NCBI GenBank assembly: GCA_910585735.1
Contig: CAJUEU010000012.1
Coordinates: forward strand, 1 to 47,765
DNA from: an uncultured Oscillospiraceae bacterium
GTDB lineage: Bacteria; Bacillota; Clostridia; Oscillospirales; Oscillospiraceae
Length of the DNA: 47,765 nucleotides
Reading direction: 5' to 3'
Part shown: one piece after another, positions 24,349-32,772 of the stretch
Layout: each line of letters starts with the position of its first letter
Position numbering within the stretch: the first letter of the stretch is position 1
Position numbers and translations under genes: made by a program
Notes under the pieces: generated by a model
Databases searched by the model: none
What the model saw: only the letters and a program-made list of their open reading frames with translations
What the model was told of the DNA's origin: nothing

Positions 24349-24394
24349 AAATAGGACATCCCCCCGGATTTTGATCCGGGGGGATGTCCTATTT
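24349..24394 (+). terminator. isolated 21-bp hairpin, terminator-like
   Basis: A perfect 21-bp stem (24349-24369 with 24374-24394) with a TTTG loop. The right arm ends in TTTT, as in a weak rightward terminator. No gene lies upstream on the plus strand, so it may end a short untranslated transcript or stop antisense reading into smc. Confidence 0.5.
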
Positions 24395-24550
24395 TACAGA
24401 GCGTCAGGCCTCAATTCTTAGTGTGTCTACGCTCCTTTCGGCCCCATTCCTTCCCCTTTCTGCATACATATACATTCTATACAGTTTTTCCTTTCCTCCG
24501 CTATCTTTCCATGGCAGAACGCCAAAAAGAGGAAACCTGCCGCTCATCCC

Positions 24551-24579
24551 TTGCAATTCAAAGGGAAAAGTGCTATCCT
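24551..24579 (+). promoter_or_regulatory. likely promoter of the MATE gene
   Basis: TTGCAA (24551-24556), 17 bases, TATCCT (24574-24579), 30 bases before the start codon. Confidence 0.55.
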
Positions 24580-24608
24580 ATCCCCCGGAAAAGAGGTAAT
24601 GTGCTGAC

Positions 24609-25982
24609 ATGAAACGACACGATATTGATATGCTCAACGGACCTCTCTGGTCCAAGCTCCTGCTCTTTGCCCTGCCCCTGATGGCCTCCAGCCTGCTCCA
24701 GCTTTTGTTCAACGCCGCCGACGTCATTGTGGTAGGCCGCTACGCGGGAGACGCCTCTCTGGCCGCCGTCACCTCTACCGGCTCTCTGGTGAACCTGCTG
24801 GTCAATCTCTTTATGGGCCTGTCTATCGGCACAAACGTCATTGCCGCCCATGGCTTCGGCCGCGGGGATGATGAAGCACTCCAAAAAGTCACTCACACCG
24901 CCATCCTGGTGGGCTTGATCGGCGGTGTGATCCTGGCTGTGGTAGGCTTTTTTTCCGTCCGTTTTTTCCTGGAGCTCATGGAGTCTCCTGAGAACGTCAT
25001 TGACCTTTCCACCCTTTATTTGAAGATCTACTTTCTGGGTATGCCCGCCATGCTGGTCTATAACTTTGGTTCCTCCCTGCTCCGGGCCCGGGGAGATACC
25101 CGCCGGCCCATGATCTATCTGGCCATCGCCGGTGTGATCAATGTGGTCCTCAACCTGATCCTGGTCATCGTGTTCCATCTGGACGTGGCTGGCGTGGCCA
25201 TCGCCACCATTCTCTCCCAGTATATCTCCTGCTTCCTGGTGATCCGCTGCCTCACCCTGGAGACCGGAGCCCTTCACCTGGATCTGAAGGCGCTCTCCAT
25301 TGATCCCAACACCTTGAAAAACATTGCGGTCATCGGTCTTCCTGCCGGATTGCAGGGCATGGTGTTCTCCATCTCCAACATGGTGATCCAGTCCTCCATC
25401 AACTCCTTCGGAGACATCGTCATGGCCGGCTCTGGGGCTGCCGCCAACATCGAAGGCTTTGTCTATGTGTCCATGAACGCTTTTTACCAGACCTGCCTCA
25501 CCTTTACCGGGCAGAATTACGGCGCCGGCAAGCCCAAGCGGGTGAACCGGGTGATCCTGCTCTGCTTGGGGTATGTCACCTTCTTTGGCCTCATTTTCAG
25601 CAATCTGGCCTATCTCTTTGCCCCTCAGCTTCTCCACATTTACTCCCCCAGCAGCGAGGTGGTGGCTCAGGGCATCCTCCGTATGACCTACGTTTGCGTT
25701 CCCTACTTCCTCTGCGGATTGATGGACACCCTGGTGGGCGCCCTTCGTGGTTTGGGCGCTTCCCTGGTTCCCATGTGCGTCTCTGTGGTGGGGGTATGCG
25801 GCTTCCGGCTGGTCTGGATCTTCACGGTCTTTCAGTCCATCCGTACCCCGGAATGTCTTTACATTTCCTATCCCATCAGTTGGACCGCCACCGCTCTGAT
25901 CCACCTCTGCTGCCTCTTGGTGGTCCGCAGGCGGGCCAATCAAAAAATGGAAGCCGCCCTGCTTCAGAGCACGGCGCAATGA
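24609..25982 (+). CDS. MATE-family efflux transporter
   Basis: A 457-residue membrane protein with about 12 helices in two similar halves. The first half opens LFALPLMASSLLQLLFNAADVIVVG and includes SLRARGD-type GSSLLRARGDTRRP; the second opens NIAVIGLPAGLQGMVFSISN. Such proteins exchange sodium or protons for drugs or metabolites; the substrate is unknown. AGAGGT lies before ATG 24609. An MFS gene follows 76 bases downstream on the same strand. Confidence 0.95.
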   Translation: MKRHDIDMLNGPLWSKLLLFALPLMASSLLQLLFNAADVIVVGRYAGDASLAAVTSTGSLVNLLVNLFMGLSIGTNVIAAHGFGRGDDEALQKVTHTAILVGLIGGVILAVVGFFSVRFFLELMESPENVIDLSTLYLKIYFLGMPAMLVYNFGSSLLRARGDTRRPMIYLAIAGVINVVLNLILVIVFHLDVAGVAIATILSQYISCFLVIRCLTLETGALHLDLKALSIDPNTLKNIAVIGLPAGLQGMVFSISNMVIQSSINSFGDIVMAGSGAAANIEGFVYVSMNAFYQTCLTFTGQNYGAGKPKRVNRVILLCLGYVTFFGLIFSNLAYLFAPQLLHIYSPSSEVVAQGILRMTYVCVPYFLCGLMDTLVGALRGLGASLVPMCVSVVGVCGFRLVWIFTVFQSIRTPECLYISYPISWTATALIHLCCLLVVRRRANQKMEAALLQSTAQ

Positions 25983-26058
25983 CCCCTGAGGGACGGTTCC
26001 CCCTGCCCGGCGCGGACAGAAGGACCGTCTCTCCTTTTGTGTGAAAGGAGACTGTTCT

Positions 26059-27255
26059 ATGCCTGCTGTTCAGACAGAGGAAGCCGTCCGCCAGGACAAG
26101 CTTCTGCGCAATGTACTGCTCATCTTCGGCATCAGCGGCGCCGCCGCCCAGCCCCTGGGTTCTCTGATCCCCTTCCTTCGCTCCTCCTACGGCCTGAGCT
26201 ATGAGCTTTCCGGGCTCCTCCTCTCGGCCAACTCTCTGGGAAACCTGCTGGGCATCCTCCTCAGCGGCTTCCTTCCTGCCCTGTTGGGTCGGAGGCGGAC
26301 CATCCTCACCACCGGGATCTGGATGGCCGTGGCCTATCTCATCTTTACCCTGGGTCTGGGGTCTCCCGCCCTTCTTCTGTGCGCCTGCCTGATGGTAGGC
26401 TTTTCCCGGGGCGGAAGCGGGAACTTCTCCAATACCATGGTCTCCACCCTTCCCGGAGATAAGGCCGCCCGTGGCTTTAACCTGCTTCACGGCGCTTTTG
26501 CCACCGGGGCTCTCCTCTCCCCCCTGCTGCTGGTGGCCTTCTCCGCCTGGCGGCCTCAGGGTGGCTGGCGGATCATGACCGGGTTTGTTTTCCTTTTGTG
26601 CCTCTGCCAGATCGCCGTCTACCTTCGGATGGAGCTTCCCGCCGAGCCCCGGGACAAGGGCAGAAAAGCCCTGAACCTCAGCTTTCTGAAGATCCCCCAG
26701 TTCTGGATGGGCGCTATGATGCTTTTCTTCTACGTCTCTTCGGAATACGCCATCACCGGCTGGCTGGTCACTTATTTTCAAGACATCGGCGTTCTTTCCG
26801 CCAGCCAGTCCCAAATCATGAACAGCCTGCTCTGGCTGGTGATCTTCCTGGGCCGGATGATAGGAGCGGCCATCACCGGCCGGATCTCCAAAAGCGCTAT
26901 CCTTGTGGCTGACGGCATTGGCTTTTTCTCCTTTTTCCTCCTCCTTCTCGTCAGCCGCACCCCCGGCCTTGTGATCCTGGGGCTGATGGGCTCCGGCTTC
27001 TTTATGGCCACCATTTTCCCCACCTCTTTCGCCTTCGGCAGCCAGTACACCAAGGGCAACGACCTGTGCAGCAGCGTCATGACCCTCACCGGCAGCGTAG
27101 GCGGCATTCTTACCCCCGCCCTGGTAGGCTTTGTGGCCGAGGGAACCGGGAGCATTCAGTCCGGCATGTCTCTGGTGGCTATTTTTGTGGGGCTTCTCCT
27201 GAGCTGTATCCTCGTCAGCGCCCTCCTGGACCGTTGGCTCAAAAAACGTGGTTGA
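26059..27255 (+). CDS. major facilitator superfamily transporter
   Basis: A 398-residue, 12-helix membrane carrier. The loop after helix 2 reads GFLPALLGRRRT, the MFS signature position, and the centre carries a short cytosolic loop near residue 200. It resembles FucP/YfkF-like sugar or drug carriers only in outline; the substrate is unknown. ATG 26059 is chosen because AAAGGAGA lies eight bases before it; an in-frame GTG at 26041 is ahead of that site. Confidence 0.92.
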   Translation: MPAVQTEEAVRQDKLLRNVLLIFGISGAAAQPLGSLIPFLRSSYGLSYELSGLLLSANSLGNLLGILLSGFLPALLGRRRTILTTGIWMAVAYLIFTLGLGSPALLLCACLMVGFSRGGSGNFSNTMVSTLPGDKAARGFNLLHGAFATGALLSPLLLVAFSAWRPQGGWRIMTGFVFLLCLCQIAVYLRMELPAEPRDKGRKALNLSFLKIPQFWMGAMMLFFYVSSEYAITGWLVTYFQDIGVLSASQSQIMNSLLWLVIFLGRMIGAAITGRISKSAILVADGIGFFSFFLLLLVSRTPGLVILGLMGSGFFMATIFPTSFAFGSQYTKGNDLCSSVMTLTGSVGGILTPALVGFVAEGTGSIQSGMSLVAIFVGLLLSCILVSALLDRWLKKRG

Positions 27256-27276
27256 TCCATCTTAAATGATATAAAA

Positions 27277-27311
27277 GGAGGCCCATCCCAACCGGATGGG
27301 CCTCCCTTTTT
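27277..27311. terminator. terminator between the MFS and C69 genes
   Basis: A 12-bp perfect stem (27277-27288 with 27294-27305) then five T; it lies between convergent genes, with an A run on the left side as well. Confidence 0.92.
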
Positions 27312-27317
27312 GTTTTG

Positions 27318-28979
27318 TTACAGCTCTTCCACAAAGGAGAAGGGCACATAGGTCACGCCGTTCACCAGGAAGCCGTCCCCAGCCGCAATGTCCACGGTCT
27401 GGCTCGCCCCGTCCTTGGTAAGGATGACCGCCTTGGCCTCGTCATCCCAGGTCACGGTGTAGCCTTTTGCCTCAGCCACCGTCCGCAGGGGAACACTGGG
27501 CTGGAAGGCCTTGGCCCGGCTGGCCGAGGTGCCGGAATTCCGGCACACCAGGGTCAGCAGTTCTCCATAAAGCACGTCAGATTTGGTCAGGGCGTCCGCC
27601 ATATCCTGCTCCAATTTGGTGTTCACATAGGCCTCCGCGGCGGCGGGGTCGGTCTCGGCCAGGGTCTTGAGCTGGGCCTTGGCCTCGGCCATCTGGCTGA
27701 TGAGAGAGTCCTCCTGAAGCTTCCAGAAGCTCTGGACCCCAGAGGTATACAGCGCCCGGTCTGTGTCCGCCAGGCCACAGATCCGCTTGAATGCCCAGTA
27801 GGCGCTGCCCGCCTGATAGGTGGGGGCGTCCATCCCAAGGGCCTGGGGCAGTTGGGACACCCCGGAAAATTGGGGCAGGAAAAGGCTATGCTCGCCACCA
27901 GCCAGAGCCAGCCAGGTCACGGCGCTGTATTTGGCTGGCATATCGCCGTAGATCTGGACCACGTGAGTCTCCGGGGTGCCTGAGACGGCAATGGCCCGGT
28001 TGCCCTCCTGGCCCTCCAGGCTAAGGTCGTAAGCGGTGTCTTCATACCGGCAGCGGAACACCTCAAACACATCCTCCAGGCTTACCTTCTCATCGGGAGT
28101 ATACAGAAGTGGGTAGAAGGTATCCACATCAAAGGTCTCCCCTGCCAGGGAAGGGGCCAGGATGTGCATGCCGCCCCAGTTCCGAAGGTTGTTTCCGGCG
28201 GAACGCTGGCCGCCGCAGACCGACTGAGCCGCCAGGACCTTTCCGCTGTCATCCGTCACGGTGAGCCCAGCGGTCTCCAGGGTGGAGAGCAGTCCCTGGG
28301 ACACCACAAAGCTTTCGGTATCCTCCGGGTCAATGGCGCCCAGCATAAAATGGTTGCCAAAGACAGCCACCTGGTCATCAGCGAGCCTCATGGCCGCATA
28401 TTGTTTACCACCGTAAATCTCCAGGATCCAGGCCTCCTCCTGGTCAGCCAAGAGGATCACGTTGCCTTCGGCGGAACCATACTCATCCACCGCTTCTGTC
28501 AGAACCTTCACCGCCTCCCTGGCGGTTGAGGCAGTGGCGGCAGCCAGGGCGGGAAGCACTGCCTCCCGCAGGCCGGTCTTCACGGTGGGATCCACCGCCT
28601 TATACTCGGCGCAGCCCGAGGCCGACACGGTACCCGTAATGGCCACGCCCAGCTCGTTGACGCACACCGCGGCATAAAGGCCGTCTCCCGCGGTGGAGTA
28701 ATCCTCCATCTGGGTATACTGATAGGTATGGTCGGGCAGAGGATAGGCAAAGCCGTTGATGTCCTCCATCATCCGCCCCGGCTCATCCGAGGCGGGCACT
28801 ACGGTCTGAAGCTTATCGTAAGCCGCCGAGATGTCCTCGCTTCGGGCAATGATGATGGAGCCGTCCTGGCTCACAGCTTTGCCCACATAGGCGCCGGTGC
28901 AGGCCAATGCGCTGACATTGCTCACGGCCATGGCGGCGATCAGGGAGGTCACAAGAAATTTTTTGAACTGCTGTTTCAT
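27318..28979 (-). CDS. secreted C69-family dipeptidase with copper-amine-oxidase-like tail
   Basis: A 553-residue exported peptidase. Residues 1-26 are a signal peptide (KKFLVTSLIAAMAVSNVSALA), followed at once by Cys27 of ACTGAYVGK, the N-terminal nucleophile of family C69 (U34) after processing. The catalytic domain contains ARSED, VCVNELGVAITGT and GNHFMLG. The last 60 residues (PLRTVAEAKGYTVTWDDEAKAV to VPFSFVEEL) are a copper-amine-oxidase N-terminal-like repeat common on Clostridial surface proteins. ATG 28979 is chosen over upstream ATGs because the signal peptide starts there. It probably supplies amino acids from dipeptides outside the cell. Confidence 0.92.
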   Translation of the reverse strand: MKQQFKKFLVTSLIAAMAVSNVSALACTGAYVGKAVSQDGSIIIARSEDISAAYDKLQTVVPASDEPGRMMEDINGFAYPLPDHTYQYTQMEDYSTAGDGLYAAVCVNELGVAITGTVSASGCAEYKAVDPTVKTGLREAVLPALAAATASTAREAVKVLTEAVDEYGSAEGNVILLADQEEAWILEIYGGKQYAAMRLADDQVAVFGNHFMLGAIDPEDTESFVVSQGLLSTLETAGLTVTDDSGKVLAAQSVCGGQRSAGNNLRNWGGMHILAPSLAGETFDVDTFYPLLYTPDEKVSLEDVFEVFRCRYEDTAYDLSLEGQEGNRAIAVSGTPETHVVQIYGDMPAKYSAVTWLALAGGEHSLFLPQFSGVSQLPQALGMDAPTYQAGSAYWAFKRICGLADTDRALYTSGVQSFWKLQEDSLISQMAEAKAQLKTLAETDPAAAEAYVNTKLEQDMADALTKSDVLYGELLTLVCRNSGTSASRAKAFQPSVPLRTVAEAKGYTVTWDDEAKAVILTKDGASQTVDIAAGDGFLVNGVTYVPFSFVEEL

Positions 28980-29013
28980 GGGAATCAACCCTTCCTCTCT
29001 TGAGATATTCATT

Positions 29014-29042
29014 ATTATTGCATATTTATTCATATATGTCAA
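29014..29042 (-). promoter_or_regulatory. promoter of the C69 dipeptidase gene
   Basis: On the minus strand TTGACA (29042-29037), 17 bases, AATAAT (29019-29014), in a markedly AT-rich stretch. Confidence 0.8.
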
Positions 29043-29182
29043 TATAAAAAGAATAAATATTCATTCTTTGCCGATTCAGGAAACTCTCTCCTCCTTTCTC
29101 CCCTTCCTACTGTCATTATGCACAAAAATCCATCCCATTTTTGATACAAAACGCCGAAATAAATTTATTTATTCAAAAACTC

Positions 29183-29211
29183 TTGAAATGATATTTCATT
29201 TGTAGTATGCT
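29183..29211 (+). promoter_or_regulatory. promoter and putative operator of the PTS-murQ operon
   Basis: TTGAAA (29183-29188), 17 bases, TATGCT (29206-29211). The palindrome TGAAAT-GAT-ATTTCA (29184-29198) covers the -35 box and part of the spacer, a good place for the RpiR-type regulator encoded in the same operon to repress. Confidence 0.7.
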
Positions 29212-29249
29212 CACTCTGTCAAAAGTGAAACGAGAAAGGAGGAAATCCC

Positions 29250-29675
29250 ATGAAGCCAAAGCTGATCCTCATGTCCCACGGCCACCTGGCTCTGGAGCTT
29301 TCCCGCTCGGCCCAAATGATCATTGGCGAGACCAAGGGACTTTACACCGTCTCCATGCGGGAAAGCGACGGTCTGGAAGGCACCCAGAGCAAGCTCAATG
29401 CCGTTCTGGAGGAGATCGGGCCCGACGCTCCCGTTCTGGTATGCGCCGACCTGCTCTCAGGCACTCCCTGCAATGTGGCGGTCCAGGCCATGTATCAGCG
29501 TCCCAACCTGCGGGTCCTCACCGGCCTCAACCTGGCTATGGCCATCGAGTACGCGGTCTCCGACCTGGAGGACGTGGACGAGCTGGCGGACTATCTCCAG
29601 GAGGTGGGGCAAACCGGCGTTCGGCTGGTGGAGCGGCCCCAGGCCTCCGAAGGAGAGGAGGGGTATGAAGACTGA
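29250..29675 (+). CDS. PTS mannose-class EIIA component
   Basis: Cytosolic phosphocarrier of 141 residues that receives phosphate from HPr on His10 (LILMSHGHLALE) and passes it to EIIB. ADLLSGTPCN near residue 70 is the conserved family segment. AAAGGAGG precedes ATG 29250. It is first of six genes (IIA, IIC, IID, IIB, regulator, murQ). Confidence 0.94.
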   Translation: MKPKLILMSHGHLALELSRSAQMIIGETKGLYTVSMRESDGLEGTQSKLNAVLEEIGPDAPVLVCADLLSGTPCNVAVQAMYQRPNLRVLTGLNLAMAIEYAVSDLEDVDELADYLQEVGQTGVRLVERPQASEGEEGYED

Positions 29676-29726
29676 CGGGCCCCTTGCAGAGCAAGAAGAA
29701 ATGATTTATAATAGGAGGAAAGCATT

Positions 29727-30524
29727 ATGAACAGTATCCCCATTCTCATCGTCCTGCTGCTCACCCTGTACGTGGGCTTCGCGCAGCTGGACCAGATCTC
29801 GGTACAGCTGGGCTTCTACTCCCCGCTGTTTGCCGCCACGGTCACCGGCCTTCTCATGGGCGACGTGACCATGGGCCTCTCCATCGGCGCTTCCATGCAG
29901 CTGATGACCCTGGGCGTGGCCACCTACGGCGGCGCCACCGTTCCTGACTTCCTGTCCGGGTCCATCATGGGCACCGCCTTCGCCATCATGTCCGGCCAGG
30001 GCGCCGAGTACGGCGTAGCCCTCGCTGTGCCCATCGGTCTGCTTCTCACCCAACTGGACGTGTTCGGCCGTATGGCCAACGTGGTCTTCCAGCACCGGGC
30101 TGAGCGCTGCGCCGAGAAGGGCGATGACAAGGGCGTGGAGTTCTCCAACATTCTGGGTATCCTTCCCTGGACCCTCACCCGTATGATCCCCGTGTTTGTG
30201 GGTCTCTTCTTCGGTGAGGCCGTGGTTACCGCCATCAACGAGTACATCCCCGCCTGGCTCATGAGCGGCCTGAAGTACGCCGGCGGCCTGCTCCCCGCCA
30301 TGGGTATCGCCCTGCTGATGCGCTACCTGCCCATGAAGAAGTTCTTCCCCTACTACATCATCGGTTTTGTACTGATGGCCTTCCTGCCCGCCAACTTCAC
30401 CATCCTGGGCGTGTCCCTGGTTGGTCTGGCCCTGGCTGCCATCTATATGTCCCATTCCGATTCCGCCGGTACCGCCGCCGCGGCTGCCGCCAACAACGAC
30501 CTGGAGGTGGAGATCGATGAGTAA
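29727..30524 (+). CDS. PTS mannose-class EIIC permease subunit
   Basis: A 265-residue membrane subunit that forms the sugar channel with EIID. The N terminus (IPILIVLLLTLYVGFAQLDQ) and the GLLMGDVTMGLSIGASMQLM block are characteristic of ManY/AgaC-type proteins. AGGAGGAAAG precedes ATG 29727. Its stop overlaps the IID start by eight bases. Confidence 0.95.
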   Translation: MNSIPILIVLLLTLYVGFAQLDQISVQLGFYSPLFAATVTGLLMGDVTMGLSIGASMQLMTLGVATYGGATVPDFLSGSIMGTAFAIMSGQGAEYGVALAVPIGLLLTQLDVFGRMANVVFQHRAERCAEKGDDKGVEFSNILGILPWTLTRMIPVFVGLFFGEAVVTAINEYIPAWLMSGLKYAGGLLPAMGIALLMRYLPMKKFFPYYIIGFVLMAFLPANFTILGVSLVGLALAAIYMSHSDSAGTAAAAAANNDLEVEIDE

Positions 30525-31341
30525 TCCGAATACCAAGCTGACCAAGAAGGACCTTCAGAAGGTCTATATCCGCAACCTGTTCGGCCTCCAGTGGGGCTGG
30601 AACTACGAGACCATGCAGGGCCTGGGCTACTGCTACGTGATCATGCCCATCCTGCGCCGCCTTTACAAGAACGACCCTGAAAAAATGAAGGCCGCCCTCA
30701 AGACCGAGATTGGCTACTTCAACACCTCCCAGCCCATGTCCCACCTGATCGTAGGCACCGACGCCGCCCTTCAGGAGGAGCTGGGCATTGAGGAGGCCAA
30801 GGACGCCATCATCGGCGTGAAGACCGGCCTCATGGGCCCCTTCGCCGGCGTGGGCGACACCATCTTCATCACCATTTACCGGGCCCTGGTCTTCTCCATC
30901 GCCGCCTACATGGCCATGAGCGGCCAGGCCGTGGCTCTGCTGATCCCCATCGTCTGCGGCATCGCCATGCTGGCCATCCGTTATAAATTCACCTTCATGG
31001 GCTACGAGCAGGGCCGTAAGCTGGCCTCGGGCTTGGGCGGACAGCTCAAACGGCTTACCGACGCCGCCTCCGTCCTGGGCCTTACCGTGGTGGGCGCTCT
31101 GGTTCCCTCGGTGGTCAAGGCTCCTATGAACATCAGCATTGTCATCGGTGATACCAACCCCATCAACCTCCAGAGCATGCTGGACAAGATCATGCCCGCT
31201 GCCCTGCCCCTGGCCATCGTGCTTCTGTCCTACTGGCTGCTGGGCAAGAAAAAGATGACCACCGTGAAGCTCATCCTGATCCTGATGGTGGTAGGCGTTG
31301 GCCTGGGCCTGCTTACTACCTTCTTCGCCCCCGTCGCCTGA
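30517..31341 (+). CDS. PTS mannose-class EIID permease subunit
   Basis: A 274-residue subunit with a soluble N-terminal half and about four C-terminal helices. Typical blocks are LFGLQWGWNYETMQGLGY, FNTSQPM and GLMGPFAGVGDT. ATG 30517 is chosen: it overlaps the IIC stop, has GGAGGTGGAG before it and gives the standard N terminus. Confidence 0.95.
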   Translation: MSNPNTKLTKKDLQKVYIRNLFGLQWGWNYETMQGLGYCYVIMPILRRLYKNDPEKMKAALKTEIGYFNTSQPMSHLIVGTDAALQEELGIEEAKDAIIGVKTGLMGPFAGVGDTIFITIYRALVFSIAAYMAMSGQAVALLIPIVCGIAMLAIRYKFTFMGYEQGRKLASGLGGQLKRLTDAASVLGLTVVGALVPSVVKAPMNISIVIGDTNPINLQSMLDKIMPAALPLAIVLLSYWLLGKKKMTTVKLILILMVVGVGLGLLTTFFAPVA

Positions 31342-31359
31342 TCTATCATTCAAACGGAC

Positions 31360-31394
31360 ATGGGCCCCGGGCACTCTGACGCCGCGGGGCCCAT
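31360..31394 (+). other. GC-rich intercistronic hairpin
   Basis: ATGGGCCCC (31360-31368) pairs with GGGGCCCAT (31386-31394). No T run follows, so it is more likely an mRNA-processing or stability element between the IID and IIB genes than a terminator. Confidence 0.5.
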
Positions 31395-31417
31395 TCCAGA
31401 AAGGAAGCGAACTCTTT

Positions 31418-31891
31418 ATGATCAAGCACATGCGTATTGATGAACGCCTCATCCACGGCCAGGTGGCCAGCGTCTGGACCAACTTCCTGGGCTGCTCCCG
31501 TATCATCGTGGCCAACGACGAGGCCCCCAAGAGCGAGATGCAGATCGCGGCCCTGAAGCTGGCCTGCCCCACCGGGGTCAAGCTCTCCATTCTCTCGGTG
31601 GACAAGGCCGCCGCCAACATCCTCTCCGGGAAGTATGACGAGGACAAGGTCTTCCTCATCACCCGCAACGTCCCCGACGCCAAGCGCCTGGTGGACGCTG
31701 GCGTGCCCCTCCCCGGGGTCAACGTGGGCAACCTGGCCCATCACGACGGCTACCAAAAGATCAAGAAATCGGTGAGCCTCTCCGACGCCGACATTTCCCT
31801 CATCCGGGAGATCCTGGCCAAGGGGGTCAAGGTCACCGCCCAGATGATCCCCGACGAGTCCGACGCCTCCATCGAGACCTTCCTCGCCTGA
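31418..31891 (+). CDS. PTS mannose-class EIIB component
   Basis: A 157-residue cytosolic subunit that phosphorylates the incoming sugar. The phospho-acceptor is His13 in RIDERLIHGQV, and VNVGNLAHHDG is the second family signature. AAAGGAAGCG precedes ATG 31418. Unusually it comes after IIC and IID, while IIA is at the front. Confidence 0.95.
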   Translation: MIKHMRIDERLIHGQVASVWTNFLGCSRIIVANDEAPKSEMQIAALKLACPTGVKLSILSVDKAAANILSGKYDEDKVFLITRNVPDAKRLVDAGVPLPGVNVGNLAHHDGYQKIKKSVSLSDADISLIREILAKGVKVTAQMIPDESDASIETFLA

Positions 31892-31919
31892 CCCATCCCA
31901 CCGCAAAGGAGCGGACACC

Positions 31920-32765
31920 ATGGATTTCTTCAAAAACCTTTCCATCCACTATAACGCCCTGACCAAGCAGAGCAAGCGGCTGGCCGATTACATCCGGGAG
32001 AACCCCTCCCAGGTGATCCACATGACCGCCAAGGCCCTTGGAGAGGAAAGCGGCACCTCCGCCGCCGCTGTAGTGCGCCTTTGCCAACAGCTGGGTTTTT
32101 CCGGCCTGGAGCAGCTCAAGCTCAGCCTGGCCCGGTACATCAGCCACGAGGAGCTCAATTCCCCCATCGACCCCATCATCGCCCAAGGGGACTCTATCCC
32201 GGACATTGCCCAGAAGCTTTATCAAGTCCAGACCACCACCATGCAGGAGACCCTCTCTCTTATGGACTACGATGCCCTCAAGAAGGCGGTGGCCCTTCTC
32301 CAGAAGGCCCGCCGGGTCTATCTCTTCGGCCTGGGCAGCTCGGGTCTGGTGGCCCAGGAGCTCTGCCACCGGCTCAACTGCATCGGCGAGACCTGCATCT
32401 TCCTCATGGATGGCCACACCGCCCTGGAGTACGCCGCTGTGGCCGGGCCCAAGGACCTGATGATCTGCTTCTCCTACAGCGGCGAGACAAGGGAGGTCTA
32501 TCTGGCCGCCCAGCACGCCCGGGAACGGGGGGTGGAGGTCATCGCGGTGACCCGGAACAAGGCCAGCACCCTGGCCGCCAGCGCCTCGGTGCTCCTCACC
32601 ATTCCGGTCACCGAAAAGCGGGTGCGGGTGGCCGCCGTGGCCTCCATCACCTCGGAGATGTTTTTGGTGGATGTGCTCTACATGAGTCTGCTGCAAAAGG
32701 ACTTTGAGCAGCATGAAGAAATGCTGGTGAATACCTCCCGGGTGGTCAATCTCTTAAGGGAGTAA
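31920..32765 (+). CDS. RpiR/MurR-family transcriptional regulator
   Basis: A 281-residue repressor or activator. Residues 1-77 are the RpiR helix-turn-helix (GEESGTSAAAVVRLCQQLGF); residues 105-250 are a SIS sugar-phosphate-binding domain (VYLFGLGSSGLVAQEL, MICFSYSGETREV). With murQ next door, MurNAc 6-phosphate is the likely ligand. AAAGGAG precedes ATG 31920. It probably acts on the palindrome at 29184-29198. Confidence 0.92.
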   Translation: MDFFKNLSIHYNALTKQSKRLADYIRENPSQVIHMTAKALGEESGTSAAAVVRLCQQLGFSGLEQLKLSLARYISHEELNSPIDPIIAQGDSIPDIAQKLYQVQTTTMQETLSLMDYDALKKAVALLQKARRVYLFGLGSSGLVAQELCHRLNCIGETCIFLMDGHTALEYAAVAGPKDLMICFSYSGETREVYLAAQHARERGVEVIAVTRNKASTLAASASVLLTIPVTEKRVRVAAVASITSEMFLVDVLYMSLLQKDFEQHEEMLVNTSRVVNLLRE

Positions 32766-32772
32766 TTTGACT

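Larger units (their letters stand above)
24193..24608. other. divergent intergenic region between smc and the MATE gene
   Basis: The 416 bp hold the smc promoter, an isolated long hairpin at 24349-24394 and a likely MATE promoter at 24551-24579. No credible gene is seen. Confidence 0.8.

Noticed and set aside
24573..25979. 468-codon minus-strand frame opposite the MATE gene
   Set aside because: His/Gln/Gly-rich composition typical of antisense of hydrophobic codons; no ribosome site.
31360..31394. Hairpin between PTS IID and IIB as a terminator
   Set aside because: No T run follows and the operon clearly continues into IIB, regulator and murQ.
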